Positions 7,740 to 16,593 of a stretch of DNA of 64,000 nt are shown here, piece after piece. The position numbers and the translations under genes were made by a program. The stretch comes from Gammaproteobacteria bacterium (GTDB lineage Bacteria; Pseudomonadota; Gammaproteobacteria; Pseudomonadales; Azotimanducaceae), in contig JAPPGK010000101.1 in assembly GCA_028821405.1 (NCBI GenBank), forward strand, positions 1 through 64,000, in the 5' to 3' direction. Every line of letters begins with the position of its first letter. Position 1 is the stretch's first letter. The notes below the pieces were generated by a model. That model made no database searches and had not been told where the DNA came from. It worked only from the letters and a program-made list of their open reading frames with translations.

Positions 7740-9092
7740 GTGGAAATCGCGGAACTCGAGCCGGCCGAGCGGCTGAAGACCCTGGTCGCCAACGATCCGG
7801 ACGCGATCGACCGATACTTGGCGACGCTTTCCGGCGCGGACGTGGTGCGCGCCATGTTTCGCCTCGAATCGGAGGAACGGCACGCCATTCTGGTGGCGGT
7901 GGAACCGGAGACGGCGGCGGAGTTCATCGAGGACGTTCCCGACGAGGTGGCCGCGGATCTGATCGAGGCCTTGCCGGTGGCGGACGCGGCGTCCATCGTC
8001 ACGGCGTTGCCGAGCCACGAACAGGCGGACGTCCTCGCGGAGGTCGAAGACGAGGACATGCATCGCATCCTCGGCGCGATGACCCCGGAGTCGGCCCGGG
8101 AAGCCCGCGAACTGCTGAGCTATCCGAGCGAATCCGCCGGTGGTCTGATGGTGCGCCAGTATCTCGCGTTTCCGGCGTCCGCCACCGCCCGGGAAGTGCT
8201 GGAGGAGCTGACGTCCGGCGTTCGCGACCTCTCCAGGTACCTGCTTCAGTATGCCTACGTCGTGGCGCCGGACGGGATGCTTGCCGGCGTGGTGCGCACC
8301 CGCAACCTGGTGGCCGCAGAACCGACGTCGACGATCGGTTCGCTGATGTCGCGTCCCACCGCCGTCAACGCCGAAGCGGACTTGGCAACGGTCGATGCCT
8401 GCCTCGAGGAATCGGAGGTGCTGTCGCTGCCGGTGACCGACGACACCGGCAGGATGCTCGGCGTCGTGGAGCGGGAGCACGTCGACGACGCGCTGGTCGA
8501 GCGCGCCACCGACGACCACCTGAAATCCCAGGGCATTGTTGGCGGCGAGGAATTGCGCAGCATGCCGATTACCCAGCGTTCCGGGAGACGGCTGTCGTGG
8601 TTGTCCATCAACATCGTCCTGAACATGATCTCGGTGAGTGTCATCGCGTTGTTCGAGGAGACCTTGGCCGCCGTGATCGCCCTGGCGGTGTTTCTGCCCA
8701 TCGTTTCCGATATGAGCGGCTGCTCGGGCAACCAGGCGGTCGCGGTCAGCATGCGCGAGTTGACCTTGGGTGTGGTGGGTCCGCGGGATGCCCTGCGGGT
8801 CTGGTGGCAGGAGGCCAAGGTCGGCGTCCTGAACGGACTCGCGCTGGGCGTGCTCCTCGGCGCGGCGGCGTGGGCGTGGAAGGGCAATCCGGCGCTGGGT
8901 GCCGTCGTGGCCCTCGCGTTGGCGGTCAACACCGTGGTCGCGGTCTCCATCGGCGGCACGGTTCCGCTGTTGCTGAAACGCTTAGGCGCCGACCCCGCGG
9001 TCGCATCGGGTCCGGTGCTGACCACCGTCACCGACATGTGCGGTTTCTTCCTCGTGCTGGGGATCGCAACGCTGGCGTTGTCGTGGCTGTAA
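7740..9092 (+). CDS. mgtE: MgtE family magnesium transporter
   Basis: 450-residue Mg2+ channel/transporter of the inner membrane. It has the N-terminal helical N domain (DVVRAMFRLESEERH and EFIEDVPDEVAADLI repeats, residues 1-120), two CBS domains that sense cytosolic Mg2+ (about 130-250) and a C-terminal pore of five helices (about 280-450) with the conserved LPIVSDMSGCSGNQ segment. The start is GTG at 7740 with only a weak GGGACGA ribosome site, so a slightly earlier start is possible. It converges on the RES toxin gene. Confidence 0.93.
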   Translation: MEIAELEPAERLKTLVANDPDAIDRYLATLSGADVVRAMFRLESEERHAILVAVEPETAAEFIEDVPDEVAADLIEALPVADAASIVTALPSHEQADVLAEVEDEDMHRILGAMTPESAREARELLSYPSESAGGLMVRQYLAFPASATAREVLEELTSGVRDLSRYLLQYAYVVAPDGMLAGVVRTRNLVAAEPTSTIGSLMSRPTAVNAEADLATVDACLEESEVLSLPVTDDTGRMLGVVEREHVDDALVERATDDHLKSQGIVGGEELRSMPITQRSGRRLSWLSINIVLNMISVSVIALFEETLAAVIALAVFLPIVSDMSGCSGNQAVAVSMRELTLGVVGPRDALRVWWQEAKVGVLNGLALGVLLGAAAWAWKGNPALGAVVALALAVNTVVAVSIGGTVPLLLKRLGADPAVASGPVLTTVTDMCGFFLVLGIATLALSWL

Positions 9093-9117
9093 GCCGCGGG
9101 GGTCCCCCGTGGCGACG

Positions 9118-9777
9118 CTAGGCCACGCGATAGACGGGCGGTGGGAACTCCCTTATCTCGCTGATGGTCAACACCCTGCGTACGCTGGCACCGTCCCAGC
9201 AATAGCGGAATTGCGCATTGCGGGCTGGAATCGATACCGCGGCTGGTCGGAATGCGCCGATGCACTCGCCGCCCGGACGCCTGGCGCTGGGATAGACGAG
9301 ACCCCAAGCTCCGGCGGCGTGACGTTCGCGGCCGAATGCCTGGCAAATGGGCCAAGTCTCGACGGGCCGTTGTCGAAGATGCCCGTAGGCATCACCTCGT
9401 AGGTCTTCCAAGGGTTTCTGCACCTCGCCGACGTAACTCACCATGTCGAACTCGATGGGATCCTCGTCGGTCGCGTCTAGGTGTCGCTCGGCGTGGAAGA
9501 CCGTCTCCGCGATCGCGGTTTCCGTGTCGAGGGCCGCGTAGAGCACGCCAAAGGAACCGTCGCTGAAACGACTTGGCTGTCCCAAAGCCCTGAACGGCGC
9601 CATGCGTACCGCGGCCTCGGGTTCCTGCGGGAGGGGCCGCGAATCCGAGATCAGTGCGTCGGTGCCTATCGCCATGACTTGCCGGGCCGCCTCTCGATCA
9701 TCGGGGTTGGCGAAGACCTCGGCGAGTGGCCGGTGACCTGGTGCCCGGACGATCCGGGTCCACGGTCGTCGGACCAC
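9118..9777 (-). CDS. RES-domain toxin
   Basis: Toxin of a Xre/MbcA-RES module; characterised RES toxins deplete NAD+. The product of about 219 residues carries RIVRAPGHRPLAEVF, RFSDGSFGVLYAA, TAIAETVFHAER and GLVYPSARRPGGECI, the usual RES blocks with the conserved R, Y, E and S. Normally this gene directly follows or overlaps its antitoxin. Here a 146-bp five-hairpin element lies between them, and the reading frame only has a TTG inside that element (9840) or a GTG at 9777, neither with a ribosome site. I list the GTG version. The toxin may be poorly expressed or silenced. Confidence 0.8.
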   Translation of the reverse strand: MVRRPWTRIVRAPGHRPLAEVFANPDDREAARQVMAIGTDALISDSRPLPQEPEAAVRMAPFRALGQPSRFSDGSFGVLYAALDTETAIAETVFHAERHLDATDEDPIEFDMVSYVGEVQKPLEDLRGDAYGHLRQRPVETWPICQAFGRERHAAGAWGLVYPSARRPGGECIGAFRPAAVSIPARNAQFRYCWDGASVRRVLTISEIREFPPPVYRVA

Positions 9778-9786
9778 GTCGAGGCT

Positions 9787-9932
9787 TAGGGAAGGTCTGA
9801 ACAAGACCTTCCCTAGCGCGGCACAGGGATGTGCCGCCAAATTCGATGGCGTAAGCCATTGAATTTGCGAGCGAAACTATTTGTTTCGCTACTGTTCAAG
9901 TCCAGGGACGGACTTGAACAGAGGTTTCTTAG
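9787..9932 (-). repeat. five-hairpin palindromic element, copy 1
   Basis: 146-bp element made of five consecutive stem-loops: TAGGGAAGGTC with a 7-nt loop (9787-9815), GCGGCACA with loop GGGA (9818-9837), AAATTCGATGGC with loop GTAA and one G-T pair (9839-9866), AGCGAAAC with loop TATTT (9870-9890) and CTGTTCAAGTCC with loop AGGGAC (9892-9921). It is identical over 144 bp to the copy at 58287-58432. Orientation is given relative to the upstream antitoxin gene: reading with transcription, the 12-bp hairpin comes first, 11 bp after the antitoxin stop. Confidence 0.9.
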
Positions 9933-9943
9933 AGGTGGATCGT

Positions 9944-10339
9944 TCAGGCAATCCACGATTCCAGCAGCCGTCGAACCTGGTAGAGGTGTTCGACACGACC
10001 GAGCAACATGACGTCGAGCGCCGACCGGCCACCAAACGTCTCATTGGGACGCTTCACCCACGCGTTGGCTCGCTCCGGAATCGGAAGCAGTACGTGCGTT
10101 GCATCTCGGATACCACTCAACACGCTGATCCGCTCCAACGTGTCATGGGGAAGATGGGCGATGTGACCGGATCGCCAGCGATAGAAGGTCCGTTCGCTCG
10201 GCGCCCCGAGCAGCGTGATCTGCTGGTTTCGGTTCAGCCCCCACTCCTCGGCGAGGCGGAAGAACATCTTGGTGGCCACGTTATTCATTCGGGATCGGTC
10301 ATCGACTCCCGCGCGCGATCTTGACGAGCCAGTTGCCAT
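9944..10339 (-). CDS. MbcA/ParS/Xre (DUF2384) family antitoxin
   Basis: Antitoxin partner of the RES toxin. It has an N-terminal Xre-like helix-turn-helix (QITLLGAPSERTFYRWRSG) and a C-terminal toxin-binding domain with LERISVLSGI, RANAWVKRPNETFGGRSAL and a terminal YQVRRLLESW, all standard for the family. It should neutralise RES and repress the operon. The start is uncertain: ATG at 10339, ATG at 10288 (MNNVATK) and an upstream TTG are all in frame with no clear ribosome site. TGCCAATTGG-like palindromes lie just upstream. Confidence 0.85.
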   Translation of the reverse strand: MATGSSRSRAGVDDRSRMNNVATKMFFRLAEEWGLNRNQQITLLGAPSERTFYRWRSGHIAHLPHDTLERISVLSGIRDATHVLLPIPERANAWVKRPNETFGGRSALDVMLLGRVEHLYQVRRLLESWIA

Positions 10340-10390
10340 TGGGTCTTGTGCCAATATGCGGCCTTGGGTCTATTTTCTGCCAATTGGCGA
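10331..10390. promoter_or_regulatory. candidate operator/promoter between the antitoxin and Anbu genes
   Basis: The divergent intergenic region has the perfect palindrome GCCAATTGGC (10379-10388) and two related sequences, TTGCCATTGGG and GTGCCAATATG. Three spaced copies of a TGCCA/TTGG motif fit autoregulation by the Xre-type antitoxin. This is an inference from position and symmetry. Confidence 0.35.
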
Positions 10391-10460
10391 GTCGCTGCAA
10401 CGCAGGGCACGCGGCCTCTTGCGTTGACGGCGCGAGGTTGGTGAAGTAAACAGGAGGCTG

Positions 10461-11240
10461 ATGACCTACTGCTTGGCAATACGCGTCGACGAGGGCCTCG
10501 TGTTCGCCTCCGATTCGCGGACCAACGCCGGTGCGGACCACATCAACACCTACAGCAAGATGCACCGCTTCGGTGGCGACGGCGAGCGGACGTTGACCTT
10601 GCTGTCGTCCGGCAACCTGGCCACCAGCCAAGGCGTGGTCACGCGGATCCGACGCGACATCCGCTCTGCGGCCCGCACCAATCTCCTGACCGTTCTGGAT
10701 CTGCAGGCGGCTGCGGAGTATGTCGGCGGCATCAGCATGGAGGAGCAGGCGAAACACCGGGGCGTCCGGCCGGGCGCCGGCAGCGAGGAGTTCGTGCCCG
10801 AGGCCTCGTTCATCCTCGGTGGCCAGATTCGCGGCGACCGGCCTGGCATCGAGCACATCTACCCGGAGGGGAACTTCGTGCGCGCGTCGGTCTCGACGCC
10901 GTTCCTGCAAGTCGGGGAGGTCAAATACGGCAAGCCCATCCTGGACCGAATCATCGACCGGCGTACGACGCTGGATGCGGCGTTGAAATGCGCGCTCGTG
11001 TCCATGGACTCGACCATGCGCAGCAACGCGACGGTCGGCCCGCCCGTGGAATACCACGTCTACCGTACCAACACGTTCTCCCGCGGCACCCACCACGTGC
11101 TCCAGGAGGACGACGAATACCTGCTCAAACTGCGCCGCGAGTGGGGCGAGAACATCCGCACCGCCTTCGAGAATCTACCGAGTGCGCCGGTCGTTGAGGA
11201 AAACGAAACGACGGTTCAAATATCGCGTCGCCTCCGTTGA
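10461..11240 (+). CDS. Anbu-type proteasome-related peptidase
   Basis: 259-residue member of the Anbu (ancestral beta subunit) branch of Ntn hydrolases. The start MTYCLAI puts Thr2 at the nucleophile position after Met1 removal, and EGLVFASDSRTNAG is the family signature. Anbu assembles into open helical rings in the cytosol. A strong AGGAGG lies 5 bp before ATG 10461. Anbu genes are often accompanied by a transglutaminase, an alpha-E protein and an ATP-grasp gene; none is present here, so this copy stands alone. It begins about 120 bp from the divergent antitoxin gene. Confidence 0.9.
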   Translation: MTYCLAIRVDEGLVFASDSRTNAGADHINTYSKMHRFGGDGERTLTLLSSGNLATSQGVVTRIRRDIRSAARTNLLTVLDLQAAAEYVGGISMEEQAKHRGVRPGAGSEEFVPEASFILGGQIRGDRPGIEHIYPEGNFVRASVSTPFLQVGEVKYGKPILDRIIDRRTTLDAALKCALVSMDSTMRSNATVGPPVEYHVYRTNTFSRGTHHVLQEDDEYLLKLRREWGENIRTAFENLPSAPVVEENETTVQISRRLR

Positions 11241-11360
11241 CGCCCCTTGAGCGACTGCCACGTCGGCGCGCGAACGTGCCCGACAGGGCGTGACTTGACG
11301 AACGGATCGAATCCGACAAACTTCTCTCAACCGATCAAGACGCGAAGGGCGTGCAATAGA

Positions 11361-12635
11361 ATGATCAAGGCACTAGCGAGCCGCATGGTGCGCAACGTCG
11401 TGGCGGGTATCGGCGACGCCACGCCTCTGCCGTTCCGGGCCGTGTTCCCCAACGGGGTCGAAATCGCCGGCGGTCAAGGCGAGCCCGCGGTGACCTTCCA
11501 CATAAAGTCCACGCGCGCGGCGCTGCGCACCGTGGTGTTCGGCCATGTCGGCTTCCTCGAGTCCTATTTCGATGGCGAGATCGACATCGATGGCGATCTG
11601 CGCAAGATCATGGCCATCGGATTCTCCTCCGGCTTCGACCGCTCGGCGGGACTGCTGATCGCCATCCGCAACCGCTGGCACGGCTTGAGGTTCAACAACC
11701 GGCCCAACGCCAGACCCAAGGAAAACGCCCGATTCCACTACGGGCTCGGGGCGGAGTTCTACTCGAAGATGCTGGACGATCCCTACCTCATGTACACCTG
11801 CGCCTACTACCGGCATCCGCAGCAGAGCATCCTCGAGGCGCAGATCGCCAAGATGGAACACGTCGCGCGCAAGGTCCAGCTTGCCCCCGGCGAGCACGTC
11901 ATCGACATGGGCTGTGGATTCGGTGGCTTCATGTTCTACGCCGCCGAGCAGCACGGCGTCCACGTAACAGGCGTCAACACGACGACTGAGCAGGCCGACT
12001 GGGTCAAGTCGAAGATCGCCGCCAAGGGTCTTGGCCACCTGCTCACCATGCACGAAGCGGACGTGCGGCAGGGCTTCGGCGTGTACGACAAGGTGGTCTC
12101 CATCGGGGTTCTCGAACACGCGGGCCGCCACCAACTGCGCGAAGTCATCCGCGCCCACGCCAACGCGCTCAAACCCGGTGGACTGGGACTGATTCACTTC
12201 ATCGGCCATGTCGGGGACCGCGACACCGACTTCTTCATCCGCAAGTACATCTTTCCGGGCGGCTGGATCCCGAGTCTCTCGAAGGCGCTGGACGCCATGG
12301 AAGCCGAGGGCCTGGAGATCCTCGACGTGGAGAACCTGCGGCGCCACTACGCACTGACGCTGGACGCCTGGACGGAGAAGTTCGACGCCAACTGGGAAGC
12401 CATTCGCGCCATGGACCCCGACCATTTCGACGAGCGATTCCTGCGCATCTGGCGCGCCTACCTGATCGGCTGTGCGGAAATGTTCCGGTCCAGTACGGCC
12501 CAGACCAATCTCTTCCAGGTGCTGTTCAGCAAGGGCAACGTCGACACCGCGTCCTATCCCATGACCCTCGAACATCTCTACGAGGATCCGAGTCCCCGGG
12601 GCGGCGAATCTTCGGCACCCCGGGCGGCGGGATGA
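11361..12635 (+). CDS. cyclopropane-fatty-acid-synthase-like SAM methyltransferase (TmsB/BfaB-like)
   Basis: 424-residue enzyme that transfers a methyl group from S-adenosylmethionine to the double bond of unsaturated phospholipid acyl chains. It shows the CFA-family lipid-binding N-terminus, RFHYGLGAEFYSKML, the SAM motif VIDMGCGFGGFMF near residue 180, and SIGVLEHAG. The start is ATG 11361 (weak ribosome site); the ORF upstream extension has no homology that I recognise. Its stop overlaps the flavoprotein start as ATGA. That pairing matches the tmsB/tmsA (bfaB/bfaA) genes for 10-methyl branched fatty acids better than a plain cfa gene. Confidence 0.88.
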   Translation: MIKALASRMVRNVVAGIGDATPLPFRAVFPNGVEIAGGQGEPAVTFHIKSTRAALRTVVFGHVGFLESYFDGEIDIDGDLRKIMAIGFSSGFDRSAGLLIAIRNRWHGLRFNNRPNARPKENARFHYGLGAEFYSKMLDDPYLMYTCAYYRHPQQSILEAQIAKMEHVARKVQLAPGEHVIDMGCGFGGFMFYAAEQHGVHVTGVNTTTEQADWVKSKIAAKGLGHLLTMHEADVRQGFGVYDKVVSIGVLEHAGRHQLREVIRAHANALKPGGLGLIHFIGHVGDRDTDFFIRKYIFPGGWIPSLSKALDAMEAEGLEILDVENLRRHYALTLDAWTEKFDANWEAIRAMDPDHFDERFLRIWRAYLIGCAEMFRSSTAQTNLFQVLFSKGNVDTASYPMTLEHLYEDPSPRGGESSAPRAAG

Positions 12636-14002
12636 TGGCGGCCGACGCAAGCGACTCGTTCGGTGCCGCAGACCACGATCGCCGGGCCCAGGCGTTCGCC
12701 GATGCCGTGGCCCGTGCGTGCGCACAGGATGGCGCCGAGAGGACGCTGGACAAGCCATTGTCCAACCTGTTCCGTGACCGCACCGTCAAGGAGGGAGGAT
12801 TGCCCGCAGGCGACCTGGTCCACGTGCTGGACGTCGATGTTGCCAAAGGCTGGGTCGACGTGGAGGGCATGACCCCCTACGACGCACTCGTCGAGGCCAC
12901 GCTGCCCCACGGGGTCATGCCACGGGTGGTGCCACAGCTCAAGTCCATCACCGTGGGCGGGGCCGTGGCCGGGATCGGCATCGAGGCAACGTCGTTTCGT
13001 CACGGCCTGGTTCACGAGACCGTGCTCGAAATGGATGTGGCGCTCCCGGACGGACGGATCGTCACCTGTAGCGCGGACAACGACCATGCCGACCTGTTCG
13101 CCGGCATGCCGAACAGCTACGGCACCTTGGGCTACGCCACCCGGCTGCGCATCGAGACCATGCCGGTGAAGAGCCACGTGGAGATCCGGCATCGCCGCTA
13201 CGAGGATCCCGGCGAGTTCTTCGCGGCGCTGGATGCGGGCTACGACGATGCCGACATCGACTTCCTGGACGGCGTGGCGTTCGGCGCCGACGATCTCGTG
13301 CTTACCAGCGGACGGTTCGTCGACAACGCGCCGCGGGTAAGCGACTACACCTTCGAGGACATCTACTACCAGTCGCTGCGCACCCGGGAGACGGACTACC
13401 TGACCGTGGCCGACTACATCTGGCGCTGGGATACCGACTGGTTCTGGTGCTCCAAGAACCTGGGTGCCCAGCAGCCCCTCGTCCGTCGGTTGCTCGGGAG
13501 GGAGCGCTTGGGATCCCGCTTCTATCAGCAGGTGATGCGTTGGAACAGTCGTTGGCGGCTGCTGGAGACCGCGGAACGGTTGGCGGGCTACCGGCGCGAG
13601 TCGATCATCCAGGATGTCGACCTGCCGCTCGCCACCGCGCCGGAGTTCCTCGCACTTTTCATGCGAGAGATCGGCATCGTGCCCGTTTGGATCTGCCCGG
13701 TTCGGGAGGTTTCGGGCGTTTCGTGGCCGTTGTTCCCCGCCCCCGCCGAGCGCTACGTGAACTTCGGTTTCTGGGACACGTTGCGATTCCGCATTGGCTA
13801 TCCCAAGGGACACTTCAACCGCGTCGTGGAACGAGCCGTGACCGACCTGGGCGGCATCAAGTCGTTGTATTCGTCGTCGTTCTACGACGAAGCGGAATTT
13901 CGCCGGATCTACGGGGGCGAGGCCTACCGGGCACTCAAGGAGCGTTACGATTCCGACGGCGCGCTCGGCGAGTTGTATGCCAAATGCGTGCGGGACCGGT
14001 GA
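12632..14002 (+). CDS. FAD-binding oxidoreductase, DHCR24/DWF1-like (TmsA/BfaA-like)
   Basis: 456-residue flavoprotein with a PCMH-type FAD domain: PRVVPQLKSITVGGAVAGIG around residues 90-115, then FRHGLVHETVLEMDV and SYGTLGYATRL. These blocks are shared with DIMINUTO/DHCR24 reductases. In actinobacteria such a protein reduces the 10-methylene intermediate made by the partner methyltransferase to a 10-methyl fatty acid. It starts with ATGA overlap at the methyltransferase stop; a second ATG follows at once. Function is inferred from the pairing. Confidence 0.85.
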   Translation: MMAADASDSFGAADHDRRAQAFADAVARACAQDGAERTLDKPLSNLFRDRTVKEGGLPAGDLVHVLDVDVAKGWVDVEGMTPYDALVEATLPHGVMPRVVPQLKSITVGGAVAGIGIEATSFRHGLVHETVLEMDVALPDGRIVTCSADNDHADLFAGMPNSYGTLGYATRLRIETMPVKSHVEIRHRRYEDPGEFFAALDAGYDDADIDFLDGVAFGADDLVLTSGRFVDNAPRVSDYTFEDIYYQSLRTRETDYLTVADYIWRWDTDWFWCSKNLGAQQPLVRRLLGRERLGSRFYQQVMRWNSRWRLLETAERLAGYRRESIIQDVDLPLATAPEFLALFMREIGIVPVWICPVREVSGVSWPLFPAPAERYVNFGFWDTLRFRIGYPKGHFNRVVERAVTDLGGIKSLYSSSFYDEAEFRRIYGGEAYRALKERYDSDGALGELYAKCVRDR

Positions 14003-14074
14003 CCTCGTCGGAGTCTGCTCCGCACCCGAAATCCACTAGAATCCGTCGAGTCTCAAGTTCGCCAAGATCTCCTC

Positions 14075-14926
14075 ATGGACAACCCGTCGGTTTTTGAAGT
14101 CGAATTGCCATCGTTCCAGAGCGATGTCGTGGAGCGATCCCGCCAGATTCCGGTCGTGCTGCTGTTCTGGACCGACCAGGTGGCCCCGGCGGCGGAGACC
14201 AAGGCTACGCTCGAACGACTTGCCGGACAGTACGGGGGCAAGTTCGCGCTGGCGTTGTCGGACGTCGCGAAGGACCAGACCTTGGCCCAGCAATTGCGCG
14301 TGCAGGGCATTCCGAGCATTCGCGTGGTCAAGGACGGCCAGTTGGCGGAGCAGATGGAAGGCCCCCAGGGCGAGAACGTCCTGCGCCAACTCATCGACCG
14401 CCTTACCCAATCACCGAGCGAAGCGCTGAAGACGCAACTCAAGGAGTATCTCGCGGGGGAGGACTTCGACGGGGCGCTTGCCGTCCTGAAGGAAGCCATC
14501 GCCCGGGAACCGAACAACGTGGGCTTCAAGGTGGAGTGGGCCGATGTGCTGCTCGTGAAGGGCGATGTCGATGGCGGTCGGACGGTGCTCGGCACCATAC
14601 CGGAGGATACCGACGAGCGGGAGCGTCCGGCCATGCGCTTGGAGATTCTCGAGGAGGCCGCCGGGATGGGGACTCTGCGCGATGCGCTCAACGAAACCGA
14701 GGCCGACGGCGCCGATCTCGACGCCCGCTACCGGGCGGCGGTATTGCTCGCTTCGGAACGCCGCTACGAGGAGGCGTTGGAGGAGGCGATGGCGATCTTG
14801 AGGCAGGACCGGGCGTACCGGGAGGACGCCGGACGCTTGACGATGATCCGCATCATGGCGCTCATGGAAAAGGGGTCCGATGTGGCGAAACGGTACCGTC
14901 GTCGGATGTTCAACTTCCTTCACTGA
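14075..14926 (+). CDS. CnoX/YbbN-like thioredoxin-fold protein with TPR region
   Basis: 283-residue cytosolic protein. The N-terminal 105 residues form a thioredoxin fold (PVVLLFWTDQVAPA, GIPSIRVV with the cis-proline); the rest is helical repeat sequence (REPNNVGFKVEWADVLL) as in YbbN/CnoX. The CxxC redox site is replaced by DQVA, so it is redox-inactive and, like E. coli YbbN, may act as a holdase/co-chaperone. It follows the fatty-acid pair by 72 bp on the same strand and could be in the same transcript. No clear ribosome site before ATG 14075. Confidence 0.85.
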   Translation: MDNPSVFEVELPSFQSDVVERSRQIPVVLLFWTDQVAPAAETKATLERLAGQYGGKFALALSDVAKDQTLAQQLRVQGIPSIRVVKDGQLAEQMEGPQGENVLRQLIDRLTQSPSEALKTQLKEYLAGEDFDGALAVLKEAIAREPNNVGFKVEWADVLLVKGDVDGGRTVLGTIPEDTDERERPAMRLEILEEAAGMGTLRDALNETEADGADLDARYRAAVLLASERRYEEALEEAMAILRQDRAYREDAGRLTMIRIMALMEKGSDVAKRYRRRMFNFLH

Positions 14927-15149
14927 ACCGAAACAATTGGGCTGCGATGTTAGCGGTCACTAACTCAGAGTTTGTCGTTATGCACATGCGCCGAACTGCC
15001 GGAGAACGGGTCCGTTATCTGGCACCTCATGATGCCCCAACCTGAAATTGTTCGTTAACTAGTTGAAAATATAGGATTATTTGAGCAGGTTGAACGAGGA
15101 GTGCCAAACTTGGGTGACATGCTCGACCGAAACGAGGCCAACCGGGGGG

Positions 15150-15173
15150 AAGTTATCCCAAAAGTTATCCACA
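15150..15173. promoter_or_regulatory. direct repeat AAGTTATCC with a DnaA-box-like sequence upstream of the glutamine synthetase gene
   Basis: AAGTTATCC occurs at 15150 and 15162, a 12-bp period. The second copy continues into TTATCCACA, a perfect DnaA box. The region 15040-15170 is AT-rich for this window and has no gene. An operator for the downstream gene is the simplest reading; AAAGTTATCC also appears, inverted, in front of the AAA ATPase. Confidence 0.3.
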
Positions 15174-15188
15174 GGTCGGATGTGAATC

Positions 15189-16556
<1,368 letters not shown>

Positions 16557-16593
16557 TGTCGCGTCAACCTTCAAGTGTCGCGTCGGCGTGATA

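Noticed and set aside
9787-9932. tRNA or tRNA-like cluster in the five-hairpin element
   Set aside because: Five tandem hairpins do not give a cloverleaf and there is no T-loop consensus or CCA-type end.
12578-13813. 411-residue minus-strand ORF and other long antisense ORFs
   Set aside because: GC-rich shadow frames, rich in R, G, H and V and lacking family motifs, opposite well-supported genes.
14940-15045. Small peptide ORF (MLAVTNSEFVVMH...) after the CnoX-like gene
   Set aside because: About 32 codons, no ribosome site, no recognisable pattern.
15040-15188. Replication origin, from the AT-rich gap with a perfect DnaA box
   Set aside because: Only one perfect box and no cluster, no dnaA, dnaN, gidA or parAB nearby, and the gap is short.
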